The notes: generated from the sequence alone by a model not told the origin. Shown: positions 10,611-19,341, numbered from the stretch's first letter. The stretch is DNA of 37,943 nt from an uncultured Pelagibacteraceae bacterium (GCA_902594835.1 CACJNX010000004.1:1-37943), one strand, 5' to 3'. Program-made: numbers and translations.

Positions 10611-11273
10611 ATGAAAAATATTAAAGCAATAATTTTTGATGCATATGGCACTCTTTTTGATGTCAATTCAGCTGCAGAAAAATGTAAAGATAAAATCGGT
10701 AGTAAGTGGGAAGGTTTTGCTAATTATTGGAGAACCACACAACTAGAATATACTTGGCTTAGATCTTTAATGAAAAGACATAAAGACTTCTGGCAAATTA
10801 CAGAAGATAGTTTGGATAAATCGATGAAGGCTTTTGATATTAATACCTCTATGAGAGATGAATTGCTTAATCTTTACAAAGTACTCTCGCCATTTAAGGA
10901 GGTTCCTGAAGTTTTAAAAAATTTAAACGAAAAAAACTTTAAACTTGGCGTTCTTTCAAATGGAACACCTGCCCTTCTCAATGAATTAATTGAGAGCAAT
11001 AACCTAAAAAATATTTTTGATGACATTTTTTCAATTGAGGAAGTTGGAATTTATAAGCCAAGCTCAAAGGTTTATGACCTGCCAATTAAAAAATATAATA
11101 TACAAAAAAATGAAGTTGTGTTTTTAAGTGCAAATACTTGGGATGTATCAGGCGGTGGAAACTACGGTTACAATTCTATTTGGGTGAACAGAAATAAAAA
11201 TATTTTTGACAATCTTGATTATAAACCAAGTCATGAAATAAATAATTTGAACCAGTTATTAGAAATTATCTAA
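10611..11273 (+). CDS. (S)-2-haloacid dehalogenase, HAD superfamily type II
   Basis: The 220-residue enzyme should hydrolyse L-2-haloacids to D-2-hydroxyacids through an aspartyl ester. By alignment from memory to L-DEX-type enzymes, the whole catalytic set is present: Asp10 and Thr14 in FDAYGTLFDV, Arg41 in YWRTTQLEYTW, Ser116-Asn117 in LSNGTP, Lys149 and Tyr155 in YKPSSKVYDL, and Ser173, Asn175 and Asp178 in SANTWDVSGG. That is more specific than a generic HAD phosphatase, because Arg41 and the SANTWD loop mark the dehalogenase group. Its last 8 bases overlap the convergent hxlR gene. The natural substrate in seawater is unknown. Confidence 0.9.
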   Translation: MKNIKAIIFDAYGTLFDVNSAAEKCKDKIGSKWEGFANYWRTTQLEYTWLRSLMKRHKDFWQITEDSLDKSMKAFDINTSMRDELLNLYKVLSPFKEVPEVLKNLNEKNFKLGVLSNGTPALLNELIESNNLKNIFDDIFSIEEVGIYKPSSKVYDLPIKKYNIQKNEVVFLSANTWDVSGGGNYGYNSIWVNRNKNIFDNLDYKPSHEINNLNQLLEII

Positions 11274-11625
11274 TTCTTTTTTCTTCAAAATTTTTATTAA
11301 GTCTATTTGATATAGTTTTACTATTTTTTTTATTCCATTCATGTAGTGATCTTAATAATGGAATAACAGAAGAACCAAAATCGGTTAATGAATATTCTAC
11401 TTTTGGAGGGACAACTTGAAAAACTTTCCTATTTATTAAACCGTCTATTTCTAATTCCTTTAATTGTTTTGACAACATTTGTGGCGTAACTGATTGTAAT
11501 ACCTTTTTGATTTCACCAAATCTTAGTTTTTGATTTTGGTAAATTAAAAATAAGATTCTTATTTTCCATTTACCTCCAAGAAAGTAAACTGCTCTTTCAG
11601 CGGGACATTGTATAATCTGTTTCAT
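11266..11625 (-). CDS. HxlR-family winged-helix transcriptional regulator
   Basis: A 119-residue, single-domain regulator. The family core is evident: ERAVYFLGGKWKIRILF, RFGEIKKVLQSVTPQMLSKQLKELEIDGLI (split by the recognition helix), the wing VPPKVEYSLTDFG, and the dimerisation helix ending LHEWNKKN. Cys7 sits in QCPAERA, the place of the redox-sensing N-terminal cysteine in thiol-based HxlR proteins such as YodB and CatR of Bacillus. It is divergent from the CDGSH-pirin-qor operon across 90 bases containing perfect palindromes, so it most likely represses that operon and itself. The ligand or oxidant is inferred, not shown. Confidence 0.93.
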   Translation of the reverse strand: MKQIIQCPAERAVYFLGGKWKIRILFLIYQNQKLRFGEIKKVLQSVTPQMLSKQLKELEIDGLINRKVFQVVPPKVEYSLTDFGSSVIPLLRSLHEWNKKNSKTISNRLNKNFEEKRIR

Positions 11626-11638
11626 AGTATGTTTTTAT

Positions 11639-11648
11639 ATACTAGTAT
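11639..11648. promoter_or_regulatory. perfect 10-base palindrome (candidate HxlR half-operator)
   Basis: ATACTAGTAT is fully self-complementary and lies 14 bases upstream of the hxlR start. The heptamer TAGTATG occurs both at 11643-11649 and at 11625-11631, overlapping the hxlR start codon, so copies are 18 bases apart. The short, overlapping layout suits autorepression. The assignment to HxlR is inferred from position. Confidence 0.45.
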
Positions 11649-11660
11649 GATTTTAATAAC

Positions 11661-11678
11661 TTGATAAATGTTTATCAA
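11661..11678. promoter_or_regulatory. 18-base inverted repeat between hxlR and the redox operon (candidate operator)
   Basis: The sequence TTGATAAATGTTTATCAA has perfect 8-base arms around a 2-base centre. It is 37 bases before the CDGSH gene start and 35 bases before the hxlR start, that is, midway between the divergent genes. Winged-helix dimers bind symmetric sites of this size. In an AT-rich genome a chance palindrome is possible, but a perfect 8+8 match in a 90-base divergent gap is notable. Confidence 0.5.
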
Positions 11679-11715
11679 ATATTTAAATTAATAAAAACAA
11701 AAAAAAGAAGTTTAT

Positions 11716-11955
11716 ATGACAAAAGGACAAAGAGTTGGAGAAACACCAATCGGAGTAGATGTTGTTGAAGGAAAATCTTATTACTGGTGCACATGTGGCA
11801 AAAGTTCAAAACAGCCGTTCTGTGATGGTTCCCATAAAGGTTCAGACTTTGTGCCACTAGCATATAAGGCAGAACAGTCTAAAAAAGTTTTTTTCTGTAC
11901 TTGCAAACAAACTAATGATCAGCCAATGTGTGATGGGTCACATAACGCTAGATAA
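11716..11955 (+). CDS. double CDGSH-type iron-sulfur protein
   Basis: A 79-residue protein with two CDGSH motifs: CTCGKSSKQPFCDGSH (about residues 26-41) and CTCKQTNDQPMCDGSH (about residues 62-77). Each supplies the 3Cys-1His ligand set for a labile [2Fe-2S] cluster, as in the mitoNEET superfamily (the tandem form resembles Miner2 proteins). There is no membrane anchor, so it is probably a soluble redox or cluster-transfer protein. It is the first gene of the CDGSH-pirin-qor-DUF1289 operon, only 5 bases before pirin, and is divergent from an HxlR regulator. Confidence 0.94.
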   Translation: MTKGQRVGETPIGVDVVEGKSYYWCTCGKSSKQPFCDGSHKGSDFVPLAYKAEQSKKVFFCTCKQTNDQPMCDGSHNAR

Positions 11956-11960
11956 TCTTT

Positions 11961-12803
11961 ATGAAAAATATTGAAGTAAAAAAAATTGTACAAGCGATAG
12001 AAACATCGGATGGTGCTGGAGTTAAATTAAAGAGAAGTATTGGAACTCCTGAGGCAGATTATATTGATCCTTTCTTGATGTTAGATGAGTTTGGTTCAGA
12101 AAATAAAGATGATTATATCGCTGGTTTTCCCCCTCACCCACATAGAGGAATAGAAACAGTTACTTATATGCTTAAAGGTAAATTTGAGCATCAAGATAGC
12201 ACTGGAGCTAAAGGAATAATGTCATCTGGAGATGTGCAATGGATGAAAACTGGTAGAGGAATAATTCATTCAGAAATGCCAGCTATGTCGGATGGTAAAT
12301 TATTAGGATTTCAGCTTTGGGTAAATATGCCAGCAAAACTAAAAAAGAATAAGCCTGAATATCTATATATAAAGAGTAATGATCTTGGAGTTCATGAAGA
12401 CAATGATAAGACAGTAAAAGTCATTGCTGGTAAATATGAAAAAGCTGAAGGCCCAGAGAAAAATCATAACGTTGATCCAATATATTTTCATATAGTTTTA
12501 AATGAAAAAAAAGAATTTACTTGTGAAGTACCTGAAGGTCACAATAGTTTTATTTATTTATTAAATGGTGAATTAAAAATTGGAGAAAAGGTTCACTCTA
12601 AAACAGGAAATTCAAATCTCATTTTGTTAGAGAGAGGAAATAAATTAATTGTGAAGGCTAACAAAAAAACAGAATTTTTATTCATTGCTGGTAAACCCAT
12701 TGGAGAGCCTATAGCTAGAGGCGGGCCATTTGTCATGAATACTAAAGCAGAAATACTAGAAGCTGTTCAAGATTATAATAACGGAACATTTGCTAAATAT
12801 TAA
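11961..12803 (+). CDS. pirin family protein
   Basis: A 280-residue bicupin. The N-terminal cupin carries the metal ligands His59, His61, His103 and Glu105 in PPHPHRGIETVTYM and RGIIHSEMP, as in human pirin and the E. coli pirin YhhW, which has quercetin 2,3-dioxygenase activity. The second cupin contains GEPIARGGPFVMNT, the usual pirin C-terminal block. Bacterial pirins are linked to redox sensing and flavonoid/quinone metabolism; the exact substrate here cannot be read from the sequence. Its neighbours (CDGSH protein, quinone oxidoreductase) support a redox-stress role. Confidence 0.94.
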   Translation: MKNIEVKKIVQAIETSDGAGVKLKRSIGTPEADYIDPFLMLDEFGSENKDDYIAGFPPHPHRGIETVTYMLKGKFEHQDSTGAKGIMSSGDVQWMKTGRGIIHSEMPAMSDGKLLGFQLWVNMPAKLKKNKPEYLYIKSNDLGVHEDNDKTVKVIAGKYEKAEGPEKNHNVDPIYFHIVLNEKKEFTCEVPEGHNSFIYLLNGELKIGEKVHSKTGNSNLILLERGNKLIVKANKKTEFLFIAGKPIGEPIARGGPFVMNTKAEILEAVQDYNNGTFAKY

Positions 12804-12824
12804 AAGTTCAAGTACGTTCCTCTA

Positions 12825-13799
12825 ATGCCAAAATCCATAATAATTAAAAAAAATGGTGGACCCGAAGTTTTAGAACTCCAGGATGTAAAGGTTGAGGCGC
12901 CTGGTCCAGATGAAATTAAAGTTACCAATTACGCGATTGGATTAAATTATATTGATACCTATCATAGATCAGGTTTGTATCCCCTTAAGTTACCAAGTGG
13001 AATTGGTTTGGAAGCTGCTGGTAAAGTTGAAGAGGTTGGATCAAATGTAAAAGAATTTAATATAGGTGATAATATTGCTTACGCCTCGGTACCGCTTGGA
13101 GCTTACTCTCAACAAAGAACTATACCTTCCAAGATAGCTGTAAAGGTGCCTGAAGGCATATCACACAAGCAAGCAGCTACCTTAATGACGAAAGGTTTAA
13201 CTACCAATTATTTACTTTGTAAGACTTACAATCTTAAAGCTGGGGAAACTGTGTTGTTTCATGCTGCTGCAGGAGGTGTTGGTCAAATATTTGCTCAATG
13301 GGCTAATAGCATTGGTGCAAAAGTAATTGGAACTGTGGGTTCTGACGAAAAGATTAAAATTGCAGAAGAAAATGGTTACGCGCACGTTATTAACTATACA
13401 AAAGATGATTTTGCAAAAAAAGTAATGGAGGTTACAAACAACGAAGGAGTGCCAGCGGTATTTGATGGAGTTGGAAAAAATACTTTTCATGGTTCATTAG
13501 CTTGCCTTAAAACAAGAGGTATGATGGTTAGCTTTGGAAATGCATCAGGACCACTTGATCCAGTTAATGTTCCAAAAGATATTCAACCTAAAGGGCTATA
13601 TCTAACAAGACCTTCAATTGGTCAATATTTTACGAATAGAAAAGAACTACAAGCTGGGGCGGATGCTGTATTTGAAAAAGTTAAATTTGGTAAAATTAAA
13701 ATTAAAATTTCAAAAGAATATAGTTTAATAGATGCTAAGAAAGCTCACGAAGATTTAGAAGCAAGAAAACTTACAGGTCCAGCAATATTAATTCCATAA
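12825..13799 (+). CDS. qor: NADPH:quinone oxidoreductase, zeta-crystallin type
   Basis: The 324-residue MDR-superfamily reductase lacks the zinc ligands of alcohol dehydrogenases. The N-terminal GroES-like domain has GLNYIDTYHRSGLYP and GLEAAGKVEEVG. The Rossmann domain has AAAGGVGQIFAQWA followed by IGTVGSDEK for NADP binding. These match E. coli QorA-type quinone oxidoreductases, which perform one-electron reduction of quinones or reduce enones. It overlaps the next gene by one base (TAATG). With pirin and the CDGSH protein it forms a plausible electrophile/quinone-stress unit. Confidence 0.93.
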   Translation: MPKSIIIKKNGGPEVLELQDVKVEAPGPDEIKVTNYAIGLNYIDTYHRSGLYPLKLPSGIGLEAAGKVEEVGSNVKEFNIGDNIAYASVPLGAYSQQRTIPSKIAVKVPEGISHKQAATLMTKGLTTNYLLCKTYNLKAGETVLFHAAAGGVGQIFAQWANSIGAKVIGTVGSDEKIKIAEENGYAHVINYTKDDFAKKVMEVTNNEGVPAVFDGVGKNTFHGSLACLKTRGMMVSFGNASGPLDPVNVPKDIQPKGLYLTRPSIGQYFTNRKELQAGADAVFEKVKFGKIKIKISKEYSLIDAKKAHEDLEARKLTGPAILIP

Positions 13800-14062
13800 T
13801 GAGTAAGAAAATAATATCTCCTTGCATTAGTATTTGCAGGACCGATCCTGTAACAGGTTTTTGTTATGGTTGCGCAAGAACTAACGAAGAAAAGAAGTTT
13901 TGGAAAGATGAAAATATTACTGATGATTGGAAAGAAGAAAATCTTAAAATGATTGTGACTAGAATGAAAGGCTGGCAATTAGAAACTTTTAAAGAGTCCT
14001 ATGATCATAAAAAAAATAAGGGAATTTCTTTATTTAAAAAAAAGTTATTAGAAAATAAATAA
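13799..14062 (+). CDS. DUF1289 small cysteine-rich protein
   Basis: An 87-residue protein with the DUF1289 pattern SPCISICRTDPVTGFCYGCARTNEE split over residues 7-31. The Cys spacing C-x3-C-x8-C-x2-C suggests a metal- or cluster-binding site near the N-terminus, followed by a WKDE/W-rich helical stretch. The family function is not established. It is the last gene of the redox operon, translationally coupled to qor by a one-base overlap, and convergent with the DUF2721 gene with no gap. Confidence 0.88.
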   Translation: MSKKIISPCISICRTDPVTGFCYGCARTNEEKKFWKDENITDDWKEENLKMIVTRMKGWQLETFKESYDHKKNKGISLFKKKLLENK

Positions 14063-14473
14063 TTACAAATCGTTTTTCATAGAGTCCATATCACTCAAAT
14101 GATATTTTAATGCCTGATTAGACAGTCTAATTTCTTGCAAAAATAAAAAAATTGAAACAATCATGCAGACACAGCAAGCCGCAAAATTAAATCTAGCAAC
14201 TTGTAAATTTCCGAGATAAAGCAATAAAACTGTAGTCATATTAAATAAAAAACCAAAGGCTGCAAAGCCCATTGTGTACTTCAAAAGGTTAGTTCTATTA
14301 TTAAGTACGTGTAATTGATTTTCTAGTTGAGGAGGTGCTTTTTTATCAAAAGTTAATTGATCATGTAAATTTCTAATTAGTCCACTTAGTGTATGAAATC
14401 TATTGCTGTACATTGTCATCATTAAGGGAATAGCTGGAAACATTAATGCTGCAACTGTGTAATCTATGTCCAT
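14063..14473 (-). CDS. DUF2721 family membrane protein
   Basis: A 136-residue protein with three hydrophobic segments: about residues 7-22, 65-90 and 95-115. The N-terminus AALMFPAIPLMMTMYSNRF followed by LSGLIRNLHDQL matches the DUF2721 family of uncharacterised small membrane proteins. Two adjacent cysteines (AACC) fall in the last helix. It stands alone on this strand between the DUF1289 gene and ubiA. Function is unknown. Confidence 0.85.
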   Translation of the reverse strand: MDIDYTVAALMFPAIPLMMTMYSNRFHTLSGLIRNLHDQLTFDKKAPPQLENQLHVLNNRTNLLKYTMGFAAFGFLFNMTTVLLLYLGNLQVARFNFAACCVCMIVSIFLFLQEIRLSNQALKYHLSDMDSMKNDL

Positions 14474-14526
14474 ATCGAATCAAATTGATTATGAAGTTAC
14501 TGTTTGGTATTTACAAGTAATATTTC

Positions 14527-15381
14527 ATGCAACATTTAAAAATATTCATAGAACTAACAAGATTAAATAAACCTATAGGTTTTATGCTTTTATTTTGGCC
14601 TTGCTCTTGGAGTTTAGCTTATGCACATACTATAAATCCAAATTTGGATTTATTTTCTTATTACTTAATTTTGTTTTTTTTAGGCTCAATTTTAATGAGA
14701 AGCGCTGGATGCATTGTAAATGATATTGTAGATAAAGATTTTGATAAAAAAGTAAACAGAACTAAAAGTCGTCCAATAGCATCAGGAAAAATATCAATTA
14801 CTCGATCTGTTGTTTATGTAATTATTCTTTGTTTAATTGCATTTTATATTTTATTACAATTCAATTTGTTGACAATAGGTCTCGGGATGAGTTCTATGTT
14901 ATTAGCTTTTGCATATCCTTTCATGAAAAGGATAACCTACTGGCCTCAACTATTTTTAGGCATCACTTTTAATTGGGGAATAATTATGGCCTGGACTGCA
15001 ATGAATAATAGCATTTCTGCGGAAATAATTATTCTATATATATCAGCCATATTTTGGACATTGGGTTATGACACCATTTATGGAGCTCAAGATATGTCAG
15101 ATGATGAAATAATCGGTCTTAAATCAACCGCAATAAAGTTCAAAAAAAATATTAAATTATTTTTATCTTTCTCATATTTAATGTGTATCGTTTTAATCGT
15201 ATATTTATTCAATGATTATATAGGTAAAAATATTTTTACAGCTCTTTTAATAACTTTTATTTTAACGCTTATTTTTCAATTGGTAAAATTTAAAAAAAAT
15301 ATAAGAACTAATTACCTGAAATTATTTAAATTTAACAATTATTCTGGTTTTTTATTATTTTTAAGTATTTTTTCTATTTAA
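14527..15381 (+). CDS. ubiA: 4-hydroxybenzoate polyprenyltransferase
   Basis: The 284-residue membrane prenyltransferase attaches the polyprenyl tail to 4-hydroxybenzoate in ubiquinone synthesis. The first Asp-rich motif is NDIVDKDFD (residues 65-73) followed by RTKSRPIASG. The second is YGAQDMSDDEIIGLKSTA. The N-terminal RLNKPIGFMLLFWPCSWSL distinguishes UbiA from heme O synthase. It is 5 bases before the msbA-like gene, so the quinone gene probably shares a transcript with LPS genes. The C-terminus is a little shorter than E. coli UbiA. Confidence 0.93.
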   Translation: MQHLKIFIELTRLNKPIGFMLLFWPCSWSLAYAHTINPNLDLFSYYLILFFLGSILMRSAGCIVNDIVDKDFDKKVNRTKSRPIASGKISITRSVVYVIILCLIAFYILLQFNLLTIGLGMSSMLLAFAYPFMKRITYWPQLFLGITFNWGIIMAWTAMNNSISAEIIILYISAIFWTLGYDTIYGAQDMSDDEIIGLKSTAIKFKKNIKLFLSFSYLMCIVLIVYLFNDYIGKNIFTALLITFILTLIFQLVKFKKNIRTNYLKLFKFNNYSGFLLFLSIFSI

Positions 15382-15385
15382 TAAA

Positions 15386-17128
15386 ATGAAATTTGATGAA
15401 CTTAAAATCATATTACGTAGGCTCTACTATGAGTATGTAAAAAGACACTTAAGTAAAATTTTTGTTGCTCTTGTTTTGTCTCTAGTAGTAGCAGCAAGTA
15501 CATCAAGTATTGCATGGCTTTTAGATCCAGCTGTTAAGAAAATATTTATTGAACAAGATAAAGTTCTTGCTTGGACAATACCCATATTAATTATTATTGC
15601 GTTCTCAAGCAAAGGTATTTCTCTTTATTTTGCTAGAGTGAATATTATTAGAGTTGGAGAGGAAGTAGCTGGTCAACTTCAAAAGAAGATTGCAATAAAT
15701 ATTTTAAAGTCAGATATAGAAACATTAGATAATAGACATTCTGGAAAATATATATCAAATGTAATGTTTGACACCCATCATGTTCGTACTTTAGTGAGCA
15801 CTGGAGTATTAAATTTAATGAAGGATACCTTTACACTAATCGCCTTGACCGCGGTTATGTTTTATCAAAATTGGAAATTAACTTTATTCGCTCTCATAAT
15901 GATGCCATTAGCAGGTGGCTTAGCAAAATCTCTTGGAAAAAGGATAGGAAAGGCTACATCTAAAGCGGGAACATCGTCAGGAGTTCTAGCTTCATTTCTA
16001 ACTGAAATTTTTAAGGGTTCAAAAATGATAAGGGTTTATCAAAAGGAGGATGAGGAGAATCAAAAAGCAATAGAATTCATTGATGACTTGGTAGAAAAAA
16101 ATATAAAAATAGGAAGCATAGTAATTAGAGCAACACCTATCATGGAATGTTTGACAGGGTTTATGATAGCCGGATTTATATTTATATCTGGAAAACTCAT
16201 TGCTACAGGCGAACTAGGGGTGAACAATTTTTTCTCTTTTCTTGCAGCAATGATGCTTGCATATCAGCCTATAAGATCTTTAGCTACAATAAATATGGCT
16301 GCTTACCAAGGCGCTTCGGCTTTTAAAAGAATTAGTGAAATAATTGATAAAGAGATTAAGGTTAAAGATTTACCTAATGCTCCATCATTAATTTTAGAAA
16401 AATCAAATATAAAATTCCATCAAGTTGGATTTAAATACAGCTCTACTAATGAAAAAGCCATAAAAAGTGTAAACTTTAATATCAAAGGACAAACAATGAC
16501 TGCTTTTGTAGGCCACAGTGGAGCAGGTAAAAGTACTATTATAAATCTTCTTCCAAGATTTTATGACCCTCAAGAAGGTTTTATAGAAATTGATAATCAG
16601 AATATTAAAGAAGTATCACTAAAATCCCTAAGGAAGAACTTGTCATTGGTCAGTCAAGATATAGTGCTATTTGATGATACTATTAAAAATAATATTGCTT
16701 ATGCTAAATCTAATGCATCAGACAAAGAAATAATAAATGCTTGCAAATTTGCTGCAGCTGAGGAATTTATTGAAAAACTACCAAATGGATATAACACGAT
16801 GATAGGTGAAAATGGCATAAGACTCTCTGGTGGACAAAAACAAAGAATATCAATAGCAAGAGCTATTTTAAAAGAGTCGCCAATAATATTGCTTGATGAA
16901 GCAACCTCTTCACTTGACGCCGAGTCGGAAGAAATTGTGCAAAATGCTATCAGTAATTTAGTAAAAAACAAAACAACTTTAGTTATAGCTCATAGACTTT
17001 CAACGATTCATAATGCAGATAAAATTTTTATACTAAAAGAGGGAAGAATTATTAATGAGGGTAATCACGATTTTTTAATTAATAATTGTGAAGAATATAA
17101 ATCATTATATAAAAAACAACTGAAATAA
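15386..17128 (+). CDS. msbA: lipid A export ABC transporter, permease and ATPase (MsbA type)
   Basis: A 580-residue half-transporter. The N-terminal six-helix domain (residues about 20-310) is followed by an ATPase with Walker A GHSGAGKS (from residue 376), signature LSGGQ (480-484), Walker B IILLDEATSSLD (about 497-508) and the switch His in IAHRLST. The Q-loop reads SLVSQDIVLF. MsbA flips lipid A-core across the inner membrane. The surrounding waaA, lpxK and lpxL genes strongly support this over a generic multidrug exporter. It sits 1 base before waaA. Confidence 0.92.
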   Translation: MKFDELKIILRRLYYEYVKRHLSKIFVALVLSLVVAASTSSIAWLLDPAVKKIFIEQDKVLAWTIPILIIIAFSSKGISLYFARVNIIRVGEEVAGQLQKKIAINILKSDIETLDNRHSGKYISNVMFDTHHVRTLVSTGVLNLMKDTFTLIALTAVMFYQNWKLTLFALIMMPLAGGLAKSLGKRIGKATSKAGTSSGVLASFLTEIFKGSKMIRVYQKEDEENQKAIEFIDDLVEKNIKIGSIVIRATPIMECLTGFMIAGFIFISGKLIATGELGVNNFFSFLAAMMLAYQPIRSLATINMAAYQGASAFKRISEIIDKEIKVKDLPNAPSLILEKSNIKFHQVGFKYSSTNEKAIKSVNFNIKGQTMTAFVGHSGAGKSTIINLLPRFYDPQEGFIEIDNQNIKEVSLKSLRKNLSLVSQDIVLFDDTIKNNIAYAKSNASDKEIINACKFAAAEEFIEKLPNGYNTMIGENGIRLSGGQKQRISIARAILKESPIILLDEATSSLDAESEEIVQNAISNLVKNKTTLVIAHRLSTIHNADKIFILKEGRIINEGNHDFLINNCEEYKSLYKKQLK

Positions 17129-17129
17129 A

Positions 17130-18410
17130 ATGATTCTAGCTTACAGAGTCATATCAAATATTTTATATCCGATCTTAATTTTATTTATTTATTTAAGATT
17201 ATTTTTAAATAAAGAACATCCAACTAGGTTTAAAGAAAAATTTTTATCTTCAAATTTTAAAATTAATAAAACCGAAAAAGAATTAATTTGGTTTCATGCA
17301 GCTAGCGTCGGGGAATATAAAAGTATAATTCCTATAATTGAGAAAATAAATTTACTGTACAAAAATTATGAATTTCTTATTACTACCACTACATTAAGCT
17401 CGGGGAATCTTGCTGAACAAGATTTAAAAAAATTTAATAATATACAACATCGATATTTTCCGCTAGATGTCAATTTTTTAATAGAAAGATTTTTGCATTT
17501 ATGGAAACCTTATAAAATTTTTCTAGTAGACTCAGAAATTTGGCCAAATTTAATTTTAAATGCTAAAAAACATAAAATACAAATTGCTCTTATAAATGCT
17601 AGAATAAGTGATAAAACTTTTAAAAGATGGTCTTTTTTTCCAAGTATTGCTGACAAAATTTTTGGCTCATTTGATTTGTGCTTATGCTCTAACGAAAAGA
17701 CTAAAAATAATTTAGAAAAATTAAAAGCAAGAAATATAAAAAATGAGGGAAATATTAAATTTATAAATGAAATTAAAATTGAAAAAATTGAAAATAATAA
17801 TGATAATTTTTTATCAAAATCAAGATTTTGGGTTGCAGCAAGTATTCATAAAGAAGAGGACTCTTTTTGCTTAAAAACACATTTAGAGATCAAAAAAAAT
17901 TATAATGACATTAAAACAATCTTGGCACCACGACACTTAGATAGAGTTGAGAGTATTAAATCTTTATCAGAAAGTTATGGTATAAAAACTCAAATCCTGA
18001 ATACTAATGAAAAAATTAAGGATGAATCAGAAATAATAATAATAAATTCATTTGGGGAACTACAAAATTATTATAAATTTGCAAAAAGTGTTTTCATTGG
18101 AAAATCTATTATTAAAAGATTGCGTGAAGATAGTGGTCAAAATCCTATTGATGCTGCTAAATTAAATTGTAAAGTTTATCATGGTCCCTACGTCACTAAC
18201 TTTGAGGAAATATATAAAATTTTGAGTTTAAATAAAATCTCAACACAAATAAATAATATTGGTGAACTAAGCAAAAATTTAATTTCTGATCTTAAGGAAT
18301 TTAATAAAAGTGAAACAAATAGTTCTTACTCCATTAAAGTTCTAGAACAAGATATATTGCTAAATACAATGACTCATATAAATAATTTATTAAATGATAA
18401 GATTAAATAA
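17130..18410 (+). CDS. waaA: 3-deoxy-D-manno-octulosonic acid transferase
   Basis: The 426-residue GT-B enzyme adds Kdo residue(s) to lipid IVA. An N-terminal hydrophobic segment (residues about 5-25) anchors it to the inner membrane. The glycosyltransferase-N signature is WFHAASVGEYKS, followed by ITTTTLSSG, DSEIWPN and INARISDKTFKRW. The C-terminal donor half shows ILAPRHLDRVE and the late KRLREDSGQNPIDAA loop, corresponding to the GGHNPLEAA motif of the family but with DSGQNP. It overlaps lpxK by 17 bases. Confidence 0.93.
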   Translation: MILAYRVISNILYPILILFIYLRLFLNKEHPTRFKEKFLSSNFKINKTEKELIWFHAASVGEYKSIIPIIEKINLLYKNYEFLITTTTLSSGNLAEQDLKKFNNIQHRYFPLDVNFLIERFLHLWKPYKIFLVDSEIWPNLILNAKKHKIQIALINARISDKTFKRWSFFPSIADKIFGSFDLCLCSNEKTKNNLEKLKARNIKNEGNIKFINEIKIEKIENNNDNFLSKSRFWVAASIHKEEDSFCLKTHLEIKKNYNDIKTILAPRHLDRVESIKSLSESYGIKTQILNTNEKIKDESEIIIINSFGELQNYYKFAKSVFIGKSIIKRLREDSGQNPIDAAKLNCKVYHGPYVTNFEEIYKILSLNKISTQINNIGELSKNLISDLKEFNKSETNSSYSIKVLEQDILLNTMTHINNLLNDKIK

Positions 18411-19341
18411 ACCTAAATTCTGGGACAAAAAAAATATCAGCTTTATTTCAGTTCTGCTAATACCTATTACCCTATTAACATTGTTGGCTATTGTTTTAAA
18501 AAAAAAATTTAGCAAAACCAATTTTTTTAAGATTCCAACAATTTGTGTTGGAAATATTTATTTGGGTGGGACTGGAAAAACACCTGTGTCAATACTCATA
18601 GCCAAAGAACTTTTTAAGTTAGGTCAAAAACCTGCTTTATTGAGAAAATATTATAGAGGTCATAATGACGAGTTTGATCTTATCGAACATAATTTTAAAG
18701 ATTTAATTATCAATAACAATAGAACTGACGGCATAATTGATGCTGAAAAAAAAGGATATAGCACTGTAATACTTGATGATGGATTGCAAGATTATAAGAT
18801 TAAAAAAGATTTAAAAATAGTATGTTTTCATCAAAATCAATTAATAGGAAATGGACTTGTTATTCCCTCAGGCCCGTTGAGAGAAACTCTAAGCGCTTTA
18901 AAAGAAGTTGATATAGTTTTGATAAATGGAAAAAAGAATGTAATTTTTGAGCAGAAGATACTTAAATATAATAAGAACTTGGAAATATTCTATTTCAGCT
19001 ACAAACCAATTATAACTGATGACTTGAAAAATTATAAATTATTTGCTCTAGCAGCAATTGGAAATCCTGAAAATTTTTTTAAATTATTAAAAGAAAACAA
19101 CTTACGAGTAGAAAAAGAAGTTATATTCCCAGATCATTATGAATTTACAAAAAAAGAAATGCAAGATATTTGTGAGAAAGCCAAAAAAGAAAGCTTGCAA
19201 GTAATAATGACTGAGAAAGATTATTTTAAAATTAAAAAATATAATTTTAATGAAATTAGATATCTTAAAATTTCCGTAGAAATAAAAGAAAAAGATAAAT
19301 TTTTTAATAAAATAAATAGATTATATGAAAAAAATACTTAA
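18394..19341 (+). CDS. lpxK: tetraacyldisaccharide 4'-kinase
   Basis: The 315-residue membrane-associated P-loop kinase phosphorylates the 4'-position of the lipid A disaccharide to make lipid IVA. An N-terminal hydrophobic segment (about residues 17-34) precedes the Walker A GGTGKT (58-63) in VGNIYLGGTGKTP. The conserved VILDDGLQDYKIKKD and the GPLRE block follow, then FPDHYEFT and MTEKDYFK near the C-terminus. It overlaps its neighbours on both sides by 17 bases, placing it in the middle of the waaA-lpxK-lpxL unit. Confidence 0.95.
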   Translation: MIRLNKPKFWDKKNISFISVLLIPITLLTLLAIVLKKKFSKTNFFKIPTICVGNIYLGGTGKTPVSILIAKELFKLGQKPALLRKYYRGHNDEFDLIEHNFKDLIINNNRTDGIIDAEKKGYSTVILDDGLQDYKIKKDLKIVCFHQNQLIGNGLVIPSGPLRETLSALKEVDIVLINGKKNVIFEQKILKYNKNLEIFYFSYKPIITDDLKNYKLFALAAIGNPENFFKLLKENNLRVEKEVIFPDHYEFTKKEMQDICEKAKKESLQVIMTEKDYFKIKKYNFNEIRYLKISVEIKEKDKFFNKINRLYEKNT

